Below, piece by piece: positions 15,931 to 22,973 of a DNA stretch of 32,562 nucleotides. The stretch comes from Moraxellaceae bacterium (GTDB taxonomy: Bacteria; Pseudomonadota; Gammaproteobacteria; Pseudomonadales; Moraxellaceae). The position numbers and the translations under genes were made by a program. The notes under the pieces were generated by a model. The model was not told the origin of the DNA. It saw only the letters and a list, made by a program, of their open reading frames with translations, and searched no databases. Within the stretch, counting starts at the first letter, position 1, and each line of letters starts with the position of its first letter. Where the stretch lies: positions 1 to 32,562 of the forward strand of contig JAJUIK010000021.1 of assembly GCA_029267635.1 (NCBI GenBank). The letters run 5' to 3'.

Positions 15931-17280
15931 TTAATTTTGAGCTTCAGCCATGTTGCGTTCATGCACAGCCTGTTCAAATAAACGCTGTTCTTTTTCTTTA
16001 TGCTCAACCGAGAAACGGATCATCAGGACACAGCTGGCAGCAATCACCACCAAACCGCCAAGCATCATTAAGGTCGTTTGAATGTCTAACATGCCCTTGA
16101 GTAAGAAACCTGCTGCTACAGCTCCGACATTACCGCCTGCCCCAATAATGCCTGCTACGCCGCCCAAAGCATCACGGTCAATAAAGGGCACCAAAGCATA
16201 AGTTGCGCCACACGCCATATGGGTGAATAAAGCGAATACCGTCATGGTTAAAATCGCCAGCATGGCACTGTTCATTTGAGAGAACACGATCAGAAATAGA
16301 CCTTCCATGAGAATCATGCTGAACAGTACCTTGGTACGGCCATCCAAGCCTTTTTTCAGTGCCACTTTGTCTGAAACAATCCCGCCCAGCGCACGAGCAA
16401 ACAGCGCCAGCAAACCAAAGATGCCTGCAGCTAAACCAGCTTCTTTCAAGCCAAAGCTAAAATGTTCGACGTAGTACATCGCGACGATGTTATGAATAAA
16501 GATTTCGATGCCAAAACACGCCGCATAGGCACCAAAAAGAATCCAGACGCGATAGTTACGTGCCGCATGAAGGAGAATGGCTAGACCACCTTTTTTATCG
16601 CTGCCGACCTGGATGCCTTGTGCACGTAATTCTTTAAAATCACCTTGCGGACAGTCTTGGGTGAATTTCCAATACATCGCACCAACGATCAGCATTAAGA
16701 CACCTGGAACAATCAGAGCAACTCTCCAGCCCATGGCCTGTTCAACACCAAACATAACCAATGCGGAAAGTAGTAAAGGCATTATCGCTTGTGTTGCGCC
16801 ACCACCTGCATTGCCCCAGCCTGCTGAAGCTGCATTGGCAGTTCCGACCACATTGGAAGCGAACATGATGCTGGTGTGATATTGGGTGATCACAAAACTT
16901 GCACCGATTGCCCCAATCAATAACCGGAAGAACAGGAAGGATTCATAACTGTTGGCAGCAGCTACGCCAAACACAGGAATACTGCCGATAATGAGCAAAG
17001 CCGTATAGGTTTTACGTGGGCCGTATTTATCACATAAAGGACCAACAATCAGTCGAACCAGAATCGTGATGGCGACCGCAGCAATGTTGATATTGGCAAT
17101 CTGATCTTTGGTTAAATCAAATTCACCGGCAATCACCGGCATTAACGGCGCACAGGCAAACCAGGCGAAGAAACAGACAAAAAAGGCGAGCCAACTCATA
17201 TGGAAGGCTCTCATCGCCGCGCTGCTGAAGTTCAATAAACTTATTTTTGTCGCTTTGTTAGCATTGATATCGAAAGACAT
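15931..17280 (-). CDS. Nitrate/nitrite transporter of the NNP family (MFS)
   Basis: This 12-helix major facilitator imports nitrate (and may exchange or export nitrite) across the inner membrane. The product is 449 residues and largely hydrophobic. The stretch AGWGNAGGGATQAIMPLL is the glycine-rich nitrate signature of the NarK/NasA transporter family. Charged MFS loops such as CDKYGPRKT follow helix 2. Two start codons occur in MAMSF. The second, ATG 17280, has GGAG 8 nt upstream, while the first (17286) is only 2 nt from it, so I choose 17280. It is the first gene of the nitrate block, just downstream of the sigma-54 promoter and leader hairpin. Confidence 0.92.
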   Translation of the reverse strand: MSFDINANKATKISLLNFSSAAMRAFHMSWLAFFVCFFAWFACAPLMPVIAGEFDLTKDQIANINIAAVAITILVRLIVGPLCDKYGPRKTYTALLIIGSIPVFGVAAANSYESFLFFRLLIGAIGASFVITQYHTSIMFASNVVGTANAASAGWGNAGGGATQAIMPLLLSALVMFGVEQAMGWRVALIVPGVLMLIVGAMYWKFTQDCPQGDFKELRAQGIQVGSDKKGGLAILLHAARNYRVWILFGAYAACFGIEIFIHNIVAMYYVEHFSFGLKEAGLAAGIFGLLALFARALGGIVSDKVALKKGLDGRTKVLFSMILMEGLFLIVFSQMNSAMLAILTMTVFALFTHMACGATYALVPFIDRDALGGVAGIIGAGGNVGAVAAGFLLKGMLDIQTTLMMLGGLVVIAASCVLMIRFSVEHKEKEQRLFEQAVHERNMAEAQN

Positions 17281-17354
17281 AGCCATCTCTCCAGAACTGA
17301 ACCTATTGAGTGATCTGTCATACAGGTTGCTGCAGAACAGACTCGATCAGAGCG

Positions 17355-17370
17355 GACGTCATTGGCCGTC
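17355..17370 (-). promoter_or_regulatory. Second leader hairpin (weak)
   Basis: A 4-bp stem GACG/CGTC encloses 8 nt. It lies 13 nt downstream of the ANTAR-type hairpin in the predicted transcript, where the second hairpin of a two-hairpin ANTAR target would be expected. Its loop does not show the A1/G4 hexaloop pattern, so the assignment is weak. I see no hairpin with a T run in the leader that would be the regulated terminator. Confidence 0.25.
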
Positions 17371-17383
17371 TTACAAAATTATA

Positions 17384-17401
17384 TGAGTCATCTTTGACTC
17401 A
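17384..17401 (-). promoter_or_regulatory. ANTAR-type RNA hairpin in the nitrate operon leader
   Basis: On the minus strand TGAGTC-AAAGAT-GACTCA forms a perfect 6-bp stem with a six-base loop. The loop has A at position 1 and G at position 4, the pattern recognised by ANTAR antiterminators such as NasR, NasT and EutV. It begins at or within a few bases of the predicted sigma-54 transcription start and lies about 100 bp before the transporter gene. A gene for an ANTAR protein (NasT) is divergent next door, which strongly supports the reading. Confidence 0.7.
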
Positions 17402-17410
17402 ACTGAGATA

Positions 17411-17427
17411 ATGCAAGGCCTGTGCCA
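17411..17427 (-). promoter_or_regulatory. Sigma-54 promoter of the nitrate operon
   Basis: The minus strand reads TGGCACAGGCCTTGCAT. The -24 TGGCAC and -12 TTGCA elements are perfect, and 10 bp separate the GG and GC dinucleotides, the strict RpoN spacing. The expected start is near 17400. This implies control by nitrogen status through RpoN and an enhancer-binding protein such as NtrC. Confidence 0.85.
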
Positions 17428-17648
17428 AAATAATAAAAGACTATCTAAGCTACTATTTTTTATTTGTTTTACCGATAGAGTTTTGACGGATACGTATGCT
17501 TTTTTTAGTTTGAGCAACCGACAGATCCGGGCCAGACTTAAGTTGCGTGCGCTGTTGTAATACGCCGTGCCTTAACAAGGTGCACCCCCTGAATATTCGG
17601 TATGCTTTTTCAGAATTCAAGAGACTATGAAAATGTGCTGCTCGAATT

Positions 17649-17664
17649 TGGCATTTTAATTGCT
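17649..17664 (+). promoter_or_regulatory. Sigma-54-like promoter of nasTS
   Basis: The plus strand reads TGGCATTTTAATTGCT. The -24 element has one mismatch (TGGCAT), the -12 element TTGCT is good and the GG-to-GC spacing is exactly 10 bp. A start near 17675 would give a leader of about 43 nt before nasT. It is weaker than the opposite site, but spacing and position support it. Confidence 0.6.
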
Positions 17665-17717
17665 TCTGATTGGACACGATGTTTCTTTCAGGTTTTTCCT
17701 GATGATAGTAGCCTTTT

Positions 17718-18305
17718 ATGCCAAAACTCAAAATCGCACTGATTGATGATGATCAAGCACGTGCCAAGCACATCAAGATTTCCCTGACCCAGCATGATTT
17801 CGAGGTAGTGGCCTGCCTCACCTTTGATCATTTAAACTTGCTGCGTCTGGAGCAGTTACAAGCGGACATCATTTTACTGGACATGGATCACCCACAGCGT
17901 GACCTGCTTGAAAGTTGTGTCAGCCAGTTTGATCTTCCCACCGTTTTGTTCACCAAAAACAGCCAGAAAGACATGATCAAAAATGCCATAGAAGCAGGTG
18001 TCACTGCCTATATTGTGGATGGCATTGATCCCAGCAGACTTGAAAATATTCTGCACATTTCCATTGAGCAATTTAAAAAACATAGAAAATTGCTTTCGGA
18101 TCTTGAAAGCGCCAAAAATAAATTGGCTGACCGAAAAGACATCGAAAAAGCCAAAGCCTTAATGATGCAATTACATGGCCTGACTGAAGATCAGGCCTTC
18201 CAACTGTTACGTAAAAATGCCATGAGCCACCGCATGACCATTGGAGAAATGGCCCGCCGTTTACTGGATGCCCAGCAACTTTTACAGAACCATTTGAAGG
18301 ATTAA
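17718..18305 (+). CDS. nasT: NasT-like ANTAR antiterminator
   Basis: NasT binds a leader RNA hairpin and allows transcription of nitrate assimilation genes to continue. The 195-residue product has an N-terminal receiver-like domain with acidic residues Asp10-Asp12 and Asp55 in ILLDMD. A linking coiled region around 115-135 leads to a C-terminal ANTAR three-helix domain (about 130-188). That domain contains KDIEKAKALMMQ, LTEDQAFQLLRKNAM and the closing MARRLLDAQQLL helix. In known systems NasT activity is blocked by NasS rather than set by phosphorylation. The ribosome site upstream of ATG 17718 is weak. The gene is divergent from the nitrate operon and is followed 3 bp later by nasS. Confidence 0.9.
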   Translation: MPKLKIALIDDDQARAKHIKISLTQHDFEVVACLTFDHLNLLRLEQLQADIILLDMDHPQRDLLESCVSQFDLPTVLFTKNSQKDMIKNAIEAGVTAYIVDGIDPSRLENILHISIEQFKKHRKLLSDLESAKNKLADRKDIEKAKALMMQLHGLTEDQAFQLLRKNAMSHRMTIGEMARRLLDAQQLLQNHLKD

Positions 18306-18308
18306 ACG

Positions 18309-19313
18309 ATGTACGATTTAGAAAAAACACAAATCCAGATCGGTTATCTTCCTTTACTGGATGCTGTGGCCATTCTTTGGGCAAAACAACGCGGTTTTTT
18401 TGCAGAACAGGGACTAGACGTGAGTCTGGTACAAGAAGCATCCTGGGCTAGTCTGCGAGACCGGCTGGCTTTTGGTTTTATCGATGCCGCACACTGCCTA
18501 TCCGCAATGCTCCCTGCCGCTGCATTGGGTGAAGATCCGCTGGGTATTCCCTTACAAACCGCACTGATTTTAAGTTACAACAGGGCATTCATCAGTCTGC
18601 ATCAGGAGTTATGCTATGAACTCGGAATTACTGCAGATGATAGCGCACAAACATCGGCAGAAAAAATCGTGGCAGCCCTACAGCAGCAACGATCTATCCA
18701 CCTGGCACATGTCTTTAAGCAATCCATTCATCATTACTGTTTAAGAGAATGGTTAGCCCTTGCTAACCCAAAGGTAGCACGAGAAATTCAACTGTTAACC
18801 CTTCCTCCAGCTTATATGGTAGAAGCCTTAACAAAACATCATATTAATGGTTGTTGTGTTGGAGAGCCTTGGAATACTCAAGGGGAAATGTTAGGTATTA
18901 GTCAAATCGTCGCTTCGAGTCAGGAGATTATGCCTAAAGTGGCAGATAAAGTTCTGGCAGTGACTGCCGATTGGGCAATGCAACATCCAAACACTCATCA
19001 GGCAATGATTATCGCCATTCAGAAAGCACAGCAAGAGTTAAAAAATCTGGAAAATTACACGGCAGTTTGGCAAATGCTGATTGATTTCAATATCATTCAG
19101 TTTCAATCTCTGGTCACACTGCATAGCCAGAGGTTTCATGCTATTCAACAAATGATTCGCAATTTGGTGGAGGGTTCTTCACAACCGAAAGCAGAGAATT
19201 TTGAATGGTTGATTTCACAAATGGCCAAATGGGATCAAATAAAAATTGATGAAGAGTTAAAAGCAAAAATCATACATTCATGTATTTTAACTCATTACAC
19301 TATTTTGGCGTGA
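18309..19313 (+). CDS. nasS: NasS-like cytoplasmic nitrate sensor
   Basis: NasS resembles the nitrate-binding proteins NrtA/CmpA but lacks a signal peptide, so it should stay in the cytoplasm. In known systems it holds NasT inactive until nitrate or nitrite binds. The 334-residue product begins with IQIGYLPLLDAVAILWAKQR and continues with the periplasmic-binding-protein-like segments SLRDRLAFGFIDAAHCLSAM and CCVGEPWNTQG. The start follows AAGGA and lies 3 bp after nasT. The gene order nasT-nasS is the reverse of the nasS-nasT order I know from several other proteobacteria. The later half is less conserved and AT-richer. Confidence 0.9.
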   Translation: MYDLEKTQIQIGYLPLLDAVAILWAKQRGFFAEQGLDVSLVQEASWASLRDRLAFGFIDAAHCLSAMLPAAALGEDPLGIPLQTALILSYNRAFISLHQELCYELGITADDSAQTSAEKIVAALQQQRSIHLAHVFKQSIHHYCLREWLALANPKVAREIQLLTLPPAYMVEALTKHHINGCCVGEPWNTQGEMLGISQIVASSQEIMPKVADKVLAVTADWAMQHPNTHQAMIIAIQKAQQELKNLENYTAVWQMLIDFNIIQFQSLVTLHSQRFHAIQQMIRNLVEGSSQPKAENFEWLISQMAKWDQIKIDEELKAKIIHSCILTHYTILA

Positions 19314-19314
19314 G

Positions 19315-19810
19315 TTAGTAGGTTAAACCCCGTTGAAACCACATCAAATTCATTACTTGCATTTGATTTTGTGCATCAAATATATAACTCTGGTTACTCC
19401 ACAGCAATAAACGGCCATCATCTTTGACATGATAATAATCAGCTTTTAGCATGGTCTTGGGTGTCATCTGGTATTTACCGCCAAGACCGACACCCCATGC
19501 CCACTCCTCATCTGCCGCGGTCTTTTTCTCAGCGACAAAGCTACAGCCAGAGATGATTGAACCATTGTCAAATTTATGATTGATACGTACCACCAACGCC
19601 GTCAAACGCATTTCATTCTTAGGCTCAGTCTCTTTTGCAACGTCAACGCTATATTTCAGATCTTCAATACTGATGGCAAAATTAGTTTTCGGCGTTAGGC
19701 TTTGGGTATATTTGATCAATCGGCGTACGTTGCAAAGAGCCACCAACATAAGTCGCTGCATCCACGGTTTCAGACAAATATTCCGGGGCAATAAAGTTGG
19801 ACATAGTTTC
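19315..19810 (-). pseudogene. Remnant of a DcaP-like outer membrane porin
   Basis: Three frames together read like the C-terminal part of the trimeric DcaP-type porin family of Acinetobacter. The first piece is ETMSNFIAPEYLSETVDAAT and on to GGSLQRTP (19810 to about 19725). A frame change near 19712-19727 leads into LIKYTQSLTPKTNFAISIED and then WGVGLGGKYQMTPKTMLKAD and YYHVKDDGRLLLWSN. A second frame change near 19350-19375 leads into NASNEFDVVSTGFN. The N-terminal half, including the signal peptide, is missing and the final strand is lost. An uninterrupted 158-codon frame exists inside it but is not a whole gene. DcaP family channels take up dicarboxylates and similar acids, so the remnant may once have served the neighbouring acid catabolism. 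Confidence 0.75.
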
Positions 19811-19987
19811 CCAACTCTTTATTTTTTCAGTTGTTTACGCTGTATATGACCTGAATGGTGTCATCCTTTTATTGTTATCGCCTGATCAGGCTCACGGTTT
19901 TTTAATACAGTTTTCCTTGAAGCACATACAACATATATGCTCCAAGGTTAAACAGGTTATAAAAAGAGGATTCTTAGCTCAAAAATT
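19811..19987. other. Intergenic region after aliA and the porin remnant
   Basis: These 177 bp hold no gene I can support. A 12-bp palindrome GCCTGATCAGGC at 19880-19891 is followed on the plus strand by a T run 6 bases later. It could be a weak terminator but is not convincing for the minus-strand aliA operon. Confidence 0.4.
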
Positions 19988-21643
19988 TCAGGCTGGATGG
20001 GCTTCGGGTTTAGCCAAGTTTTCACGTATTTTAAATTTTTGAATCTTGCCTGACGGGGTCATAGGCAATTCATCCCACACTTCCAGACGCTCGGGAATAT
20101 ATTGAATGGCCAGGTTATGACTTTTTAAGAACGTTACAATATCCTGCAGTTCCAGCTGTTGGCTATCATCTTTCAATTTCACCACCGCGCAGGCACGTTC
20201 ACCGAGCCGCTCATCCGGATACGGTACTAAAGCCACCATGGCAATATTCGGGTGTTTATACAGCAAAGATTCAATCTCGGCCACCGGGATATTTTCCCCA
20301 CCACGAATAATCACATCTTTCTTGCGCGCACAGATCCGGATATAGCCTTGCTCATCCTGATAGGCAATATCACCGGTATCGAACCAGTCTTCAGCATCAG
20401 TGTCATTTAAATGTGGGCGTTTCAGGTAACCCCCAAAATTGGAACAGGTACGAATCATTAAACTGCCGGCTTGGTGTGGCGGCAAGATTTGTCCCTGCTC
20501 GTCAACGATCTTCAATTCCACCCCGGGTAATGGCAAACCATCGGTATTGAAGGAACGCTCGTCATCATCTTCCGGGCGGGTAGTCGTGACTGCACCACAT
20601 TCGGTCATACCCCAGGCCGAAATCACTTTGACCCCCAGATTTTGTCGGGCTTTCTGCACCAGCGAACTTGGAATTGGCGCGCCAGCACAGAGGAACAGTT
20701 TTAAGCTTTCAACCGTCTGATGGGTTTCCACCACTGCATTCGACAAATCATTCAAGAACGGCGTCGAGGCCATGGTAAAGCTCACCTGATGTTCATGGAT
20801 CAGATCAATGGCTTTATTGACATCCCAAATATCCTGCAACACTGCTTTGGCTTTGAGCAAGACCGGCATAATCAGTCCGTACATAAAACCGGTTTGATGT
20901 GCCATCGGAGAGGACATCAAAATCACATCATCTTTACCTAAATGCAGACGCTTGGCATAGGGCACAATATTGGCAAATAAGGTATTAGCGGTATGCATCA
21001 CTGCTTTCGGCTCACCTGTGGTACCCGAGGTGAAAACCAGCTGGGCAATATCATCGGCTGTGATAGTGACATCATTCAGAGTGTTTAAAATTTGCGGGTC
21101 ATTGTCGAGGCCATGATTTAACAATAACGTGTCAAAGCTGTTTTCACCTTCGCCGCCGATAACCACAATATGTTCCAGACTTTCGATATTTTGTTGCAGT
21201 TGATACGCCAACTGTTCATGATCGAATTTACGAAAGGTTTTCGGGACGATCAGAACTTTACTTTCCGTATGCTTCAGCATAAAAGTGAGTTCACGCTCGC
21301 GGAAAATCGGCATCAGCGGATTCAGCACAGCACCGATACGACGGCAAGCAATATACATCAGGGTGAATTCCCACCAATTGGGCAATTGGCAAGATACGAT
21401 GTCCTGTTTTTGTACGCCCAAACGTTTTAGACCTAAAGAAATGCGATTTGCGGTATGCAGCATTTCCCGATAGGTAAAACTTTTTTCAGATTTCTCTTCA
21501 GTTTTATAACTGACCAGTGCAATTTTATCTGGATATTGATGCACGGCCTCATTTAGTGACTGCAGAATGGTTTTATTTAACCAATAGCCTTGTTGTAGCA
21601 TTTTTTCGCGGCGTGGCGGTAATAACACTGCATCGAAATCCAT
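19988..21643 (-). CDS. aliA: Acyl-CoA synthetase, probable cyclohexanecarboxylate-CoA ligase
   Basis: The enzyme should activate a carboxylic acid with ATP and CoA; context points to cyclohexanecarboxylate. The 551-residue product is a complete AMP-binding (ANL family) enzyme. The phosphate loop is LVFTSGTTGEPKAVMHT near residue 205. The ISAWGMTECGAVTTTRP region follows, and the C-terminal domain has DWFDTGDIAYQDEQGYI, RKKDVIIRGGENIPVAEIE and the catalytic lysine motif TPSGKIQKFK near the end. AGGAG lies 7 nt before ATG 21643. It is the last gene of badH-badI-aliB-aliA, separated from aliB by 158 bp. Substrate specificity is inferred from the operon; a medium-chain or aromatic acid ligase is possible. 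Confidence 0.8.
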   Translation of the reverse strand: MDFDAVLLPPRREKMLQQGYWLNKTILQSLNEAVHQYPDKIALVSYKTEEKSEKSFTYREMLHTANRISLGLKRLGVQKQDIVSCQLPNWWEFTLMYIACRRIGAVLNPLMPIFRERELTFMLKHTESKVLIVPKTFRKFDHEQLAYQLQQNIESLEHIVVIGGEGENSFDTLLLNHGLDNDPQILNTLNDVTITADDIAQLVFTSGTTGEPKAVMHTANTLFANIVPYAKRLHLGKDDVILMSSPMAHQTGFMYGLIMPVLLKAKAVLQDIWDVNKAIDLIHEHQVSFTMASTPFLNDLSNAVVETHQTVESLKLFLCAGAPIPSSLVQKARQNLGVKVISAWGMTECGAVTTTRPEDDDERSFNTDGLPLPGVELKIVDEQGQILPPHQAGSLMIRTCSNFGGYLKRPHLNDTDAEDWFDTGDIAYQDEQGYIRICARKKDVIIRGGENIPVAEIESLLYKHPNIAMVALVPYPDERLGERACAVVKLKDDSQQLELQDIVTFLKSHNLAIQYIPERLEVWDELPMTPSGKIQKFKIRENLAKPEAHPA

Positions 21644-21729
21644 TCCATAACTCCTGATTATAATTATCCAATTATTTTATGCGTCAGATCGCCCAATATG
21701 CCGCAGTCATCAAGTTGCAGATATAGATT

Positions 21730-21766
21730 TTCCCAATTGCTCAATCTCTCGACTGAACAATGGGAA
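21730..21766 (-). other. Hairpin in the aliB-aliA spacer
   Basis: The arms TTCCCATTGTTCA and TGAGCAATTGGGAA pair over about 13 bp with one bulge and one G-U pair, around a 10-nt loop. No T run follows on the minus strand. It may be an RNA processing or stability element that separates aliA expression from the genes upstream. Confidence 0.45.
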
Positions 21767-21801
21767 ATATTGGTTACGAATGACTATTCCTTATTTCTGC
21801 G

Positions 21802-22959
21802 TTAGGCGGGAACTGCCTTACGACCAGCCTTGTCTCGAGCAATAATGGTTTTCATAATCTGAGCAGTACCATCACCAATCTGGAAGCCCAAAACATCACG
21901 CAAACGCTGTTCCATCACCCCACGATCATAACCGGCATGACCAAAGGTCAGCAAACATTGATGCACCACATCATAGGCCAGTTTTGGACCCCACCATTTA
22001 CACATACCAGCTTCAGAGGTATGCGGCAGATCATTATCTTTGAGCCACAAGGTTTGTAAGCACAGTAAACGTGCGGCTTCCACTTGAGTTTGATAATCCG
22101 CCAATGGATGGGAAACCCCCTGGAATGCAGTCAATGGCTTACCAAACGCTTCACGCTGTGCCGCATATTCCCAGGCTTCATCCAGAGAAACACGAGCCAC
22201 TGCCAACACTTGCAGACCAATCAAGGCACGCGAGAAGTCAAAGCCCTGCATCACCTGCACAAAACCCTTGTTTTCTTCACCCAAACGGTGATTGACAGGC
22301 ACACGCACGTTATCAAAGAAAATTGAGCCGCGACCAATGGCACGCTGGCCATGACAATCAAAACGTGTGGTGCTAATACCCGGTAAATCCATCGGTACCA
22401 GCAAGGCGGTTACACCATGTGCACCGGATTCAATGGTTCCGGTACGGCCAAAAATCACTGAGGCATCCGCCTGATCTGCTGCTGAAATCGAGGTTTTTTC
22501 GCCATTGATGACATATTCATCACCATCACGTTCGATTTTCAAGCGTAGGTTGGCTGCATCTGAACCACCGCGTGGCTCCGTCAAACCAATGGCAAAAATG
22601 GCTTCACCTGCTGTCAATTTTTCTAACCATGGACGAACCACTTCCGGTTGACCATGTTGCGCCAGAATCTGGCCATTTAGAGAAGCGAGCAAGTTGACGT
22701 AAGAGAAACTCAAGTCTGCTTTGGCAATCGCCTCATGAATCACACCTGCAGCCAGACACCCCAGACCTTGGCCACCGTATTCTTCAGGCAACTCAGGAGC
22801 AATAAAGCCCATTTCACCCATTTGCTTCATCAAAGCACGGTCTAAAACACGGGTCTGATCACGCTCTAAAAAGCCTGGTGCCACATATTTTTGCGCAAAT
22901 TTTTCTGCTGTTTCCGCAAGAAATTCTAAATCTTCATCAATATAAGGATTTTTACTCAT
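21802..22959 (-). CDS. aliB: Acyl-CoA dehydrogenase, probable cyclohexanecarboxyl-CoA dehydrogenase
   Basis: This FAD enzyme should introduce the ring double bond, turning cyclohexanecarboxyl-CoA into cyclohex-1-ene-carboxyl-CoA and passing electrons to ETF. The 385-residue product has the family layout, with IGLTEPRGGSDAA near 124-136 and the FGKPLTAFQGVSHPLADYQT motif in the C-terminal domain. Where most acyl-CoA dehydrogenases have the catalytic Glu (YEGT), this one reads GDGTAQI with Asp363. As I recall, Asp in place of Glu is a mark of alicyclic acyl-CoA dehydrogenases. AAGGAAC precedes ATG 22959, which is 14 bp after the badI stop. Short-branched-chain specificity is the alternative. 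Confidence 0.8.
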   Translation of the reverse strand: MSKNPYIDEDLEFLAETAEKFAQKYVAPGFLERDQTRVLDRALMKQMGEMGFIAPELPEEYGGQGLGCLAAGVIHEAIAKADLSFSYVNLLASLNGQILAQHGQPEVVRPWLEKLTAGEAIFAIGLTEPRGGSDAANLRLKIERDGDEYVINGEKTSISAADQADASVIFGRTGTIESGAHGVTALLVPMDLPGISTTRFDCHGQRAIGRGSIFFDNVRVPVNHRLGEENKGFVQVMQGFDFSRALIGLQVLAVARVSLDEAWEYAAQREAFGKPLTAFQGVSHPLADYQTQVEAARLLCLQTLWLKDNDLPHTSEAGMCKWWGPKLAYDVVHQCLLTFGHAGYDRGVMEQRLRDVLGFQIGDGTAQIMKTIIARDKAGRKAVPA

Positions 22960-22973
22960 GTGCTTGTTCCTTA

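Larger units (their letters stand above)
17281..17717. promoter_or_regulatory. Divergent control region of the nitrate operon and nasTS
   Basis: This 437-bp region without genes separates the minus-strand nitrate operon from plus-strand nasTS. It contains two opposite sigma-54-type promoters (17411-17427 minus, 17649-17664 plus), a leader hairpin (17384-17401) and a second weaker hairpin (17355-17370). An 8-bp palindrome GGTGCACC at 17579-17586 resembles paired NtrC half-sites but not a full consensus site. An 11-bp repeat GTATGCTTTTT occurs at 17494-17504 and 17600-17610. The roughly 220 bp between the promoters is the expected place for enhancer-binding activators. Confidence 0.75.

Noticed and set aside
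17565..17591. A full NtrC enhancer site near GGTGCACC
   Set aside because: Only a half-site-like palindrome is present. The flanking GCAC copies are direct repeats and do not give the spaced inverted repeat of the NtrC consensus.
19315..19791. The 158-codon frame as an intact small protein
   Set aside because: Its first ~10 codons and its last ~15 codons are out of frame relative to the porin homology in neighbouring frames, so it is the middle of a frameshifted pseudogene.
19880..19891. 12-bp palindrome GCCTGATCAGGC as terminator of the aliA operon
   Set aside because: On the minus strand no T run follows. On the plus strand the T run starts six bases after the stem and no nearby plus-strand gene needs it.
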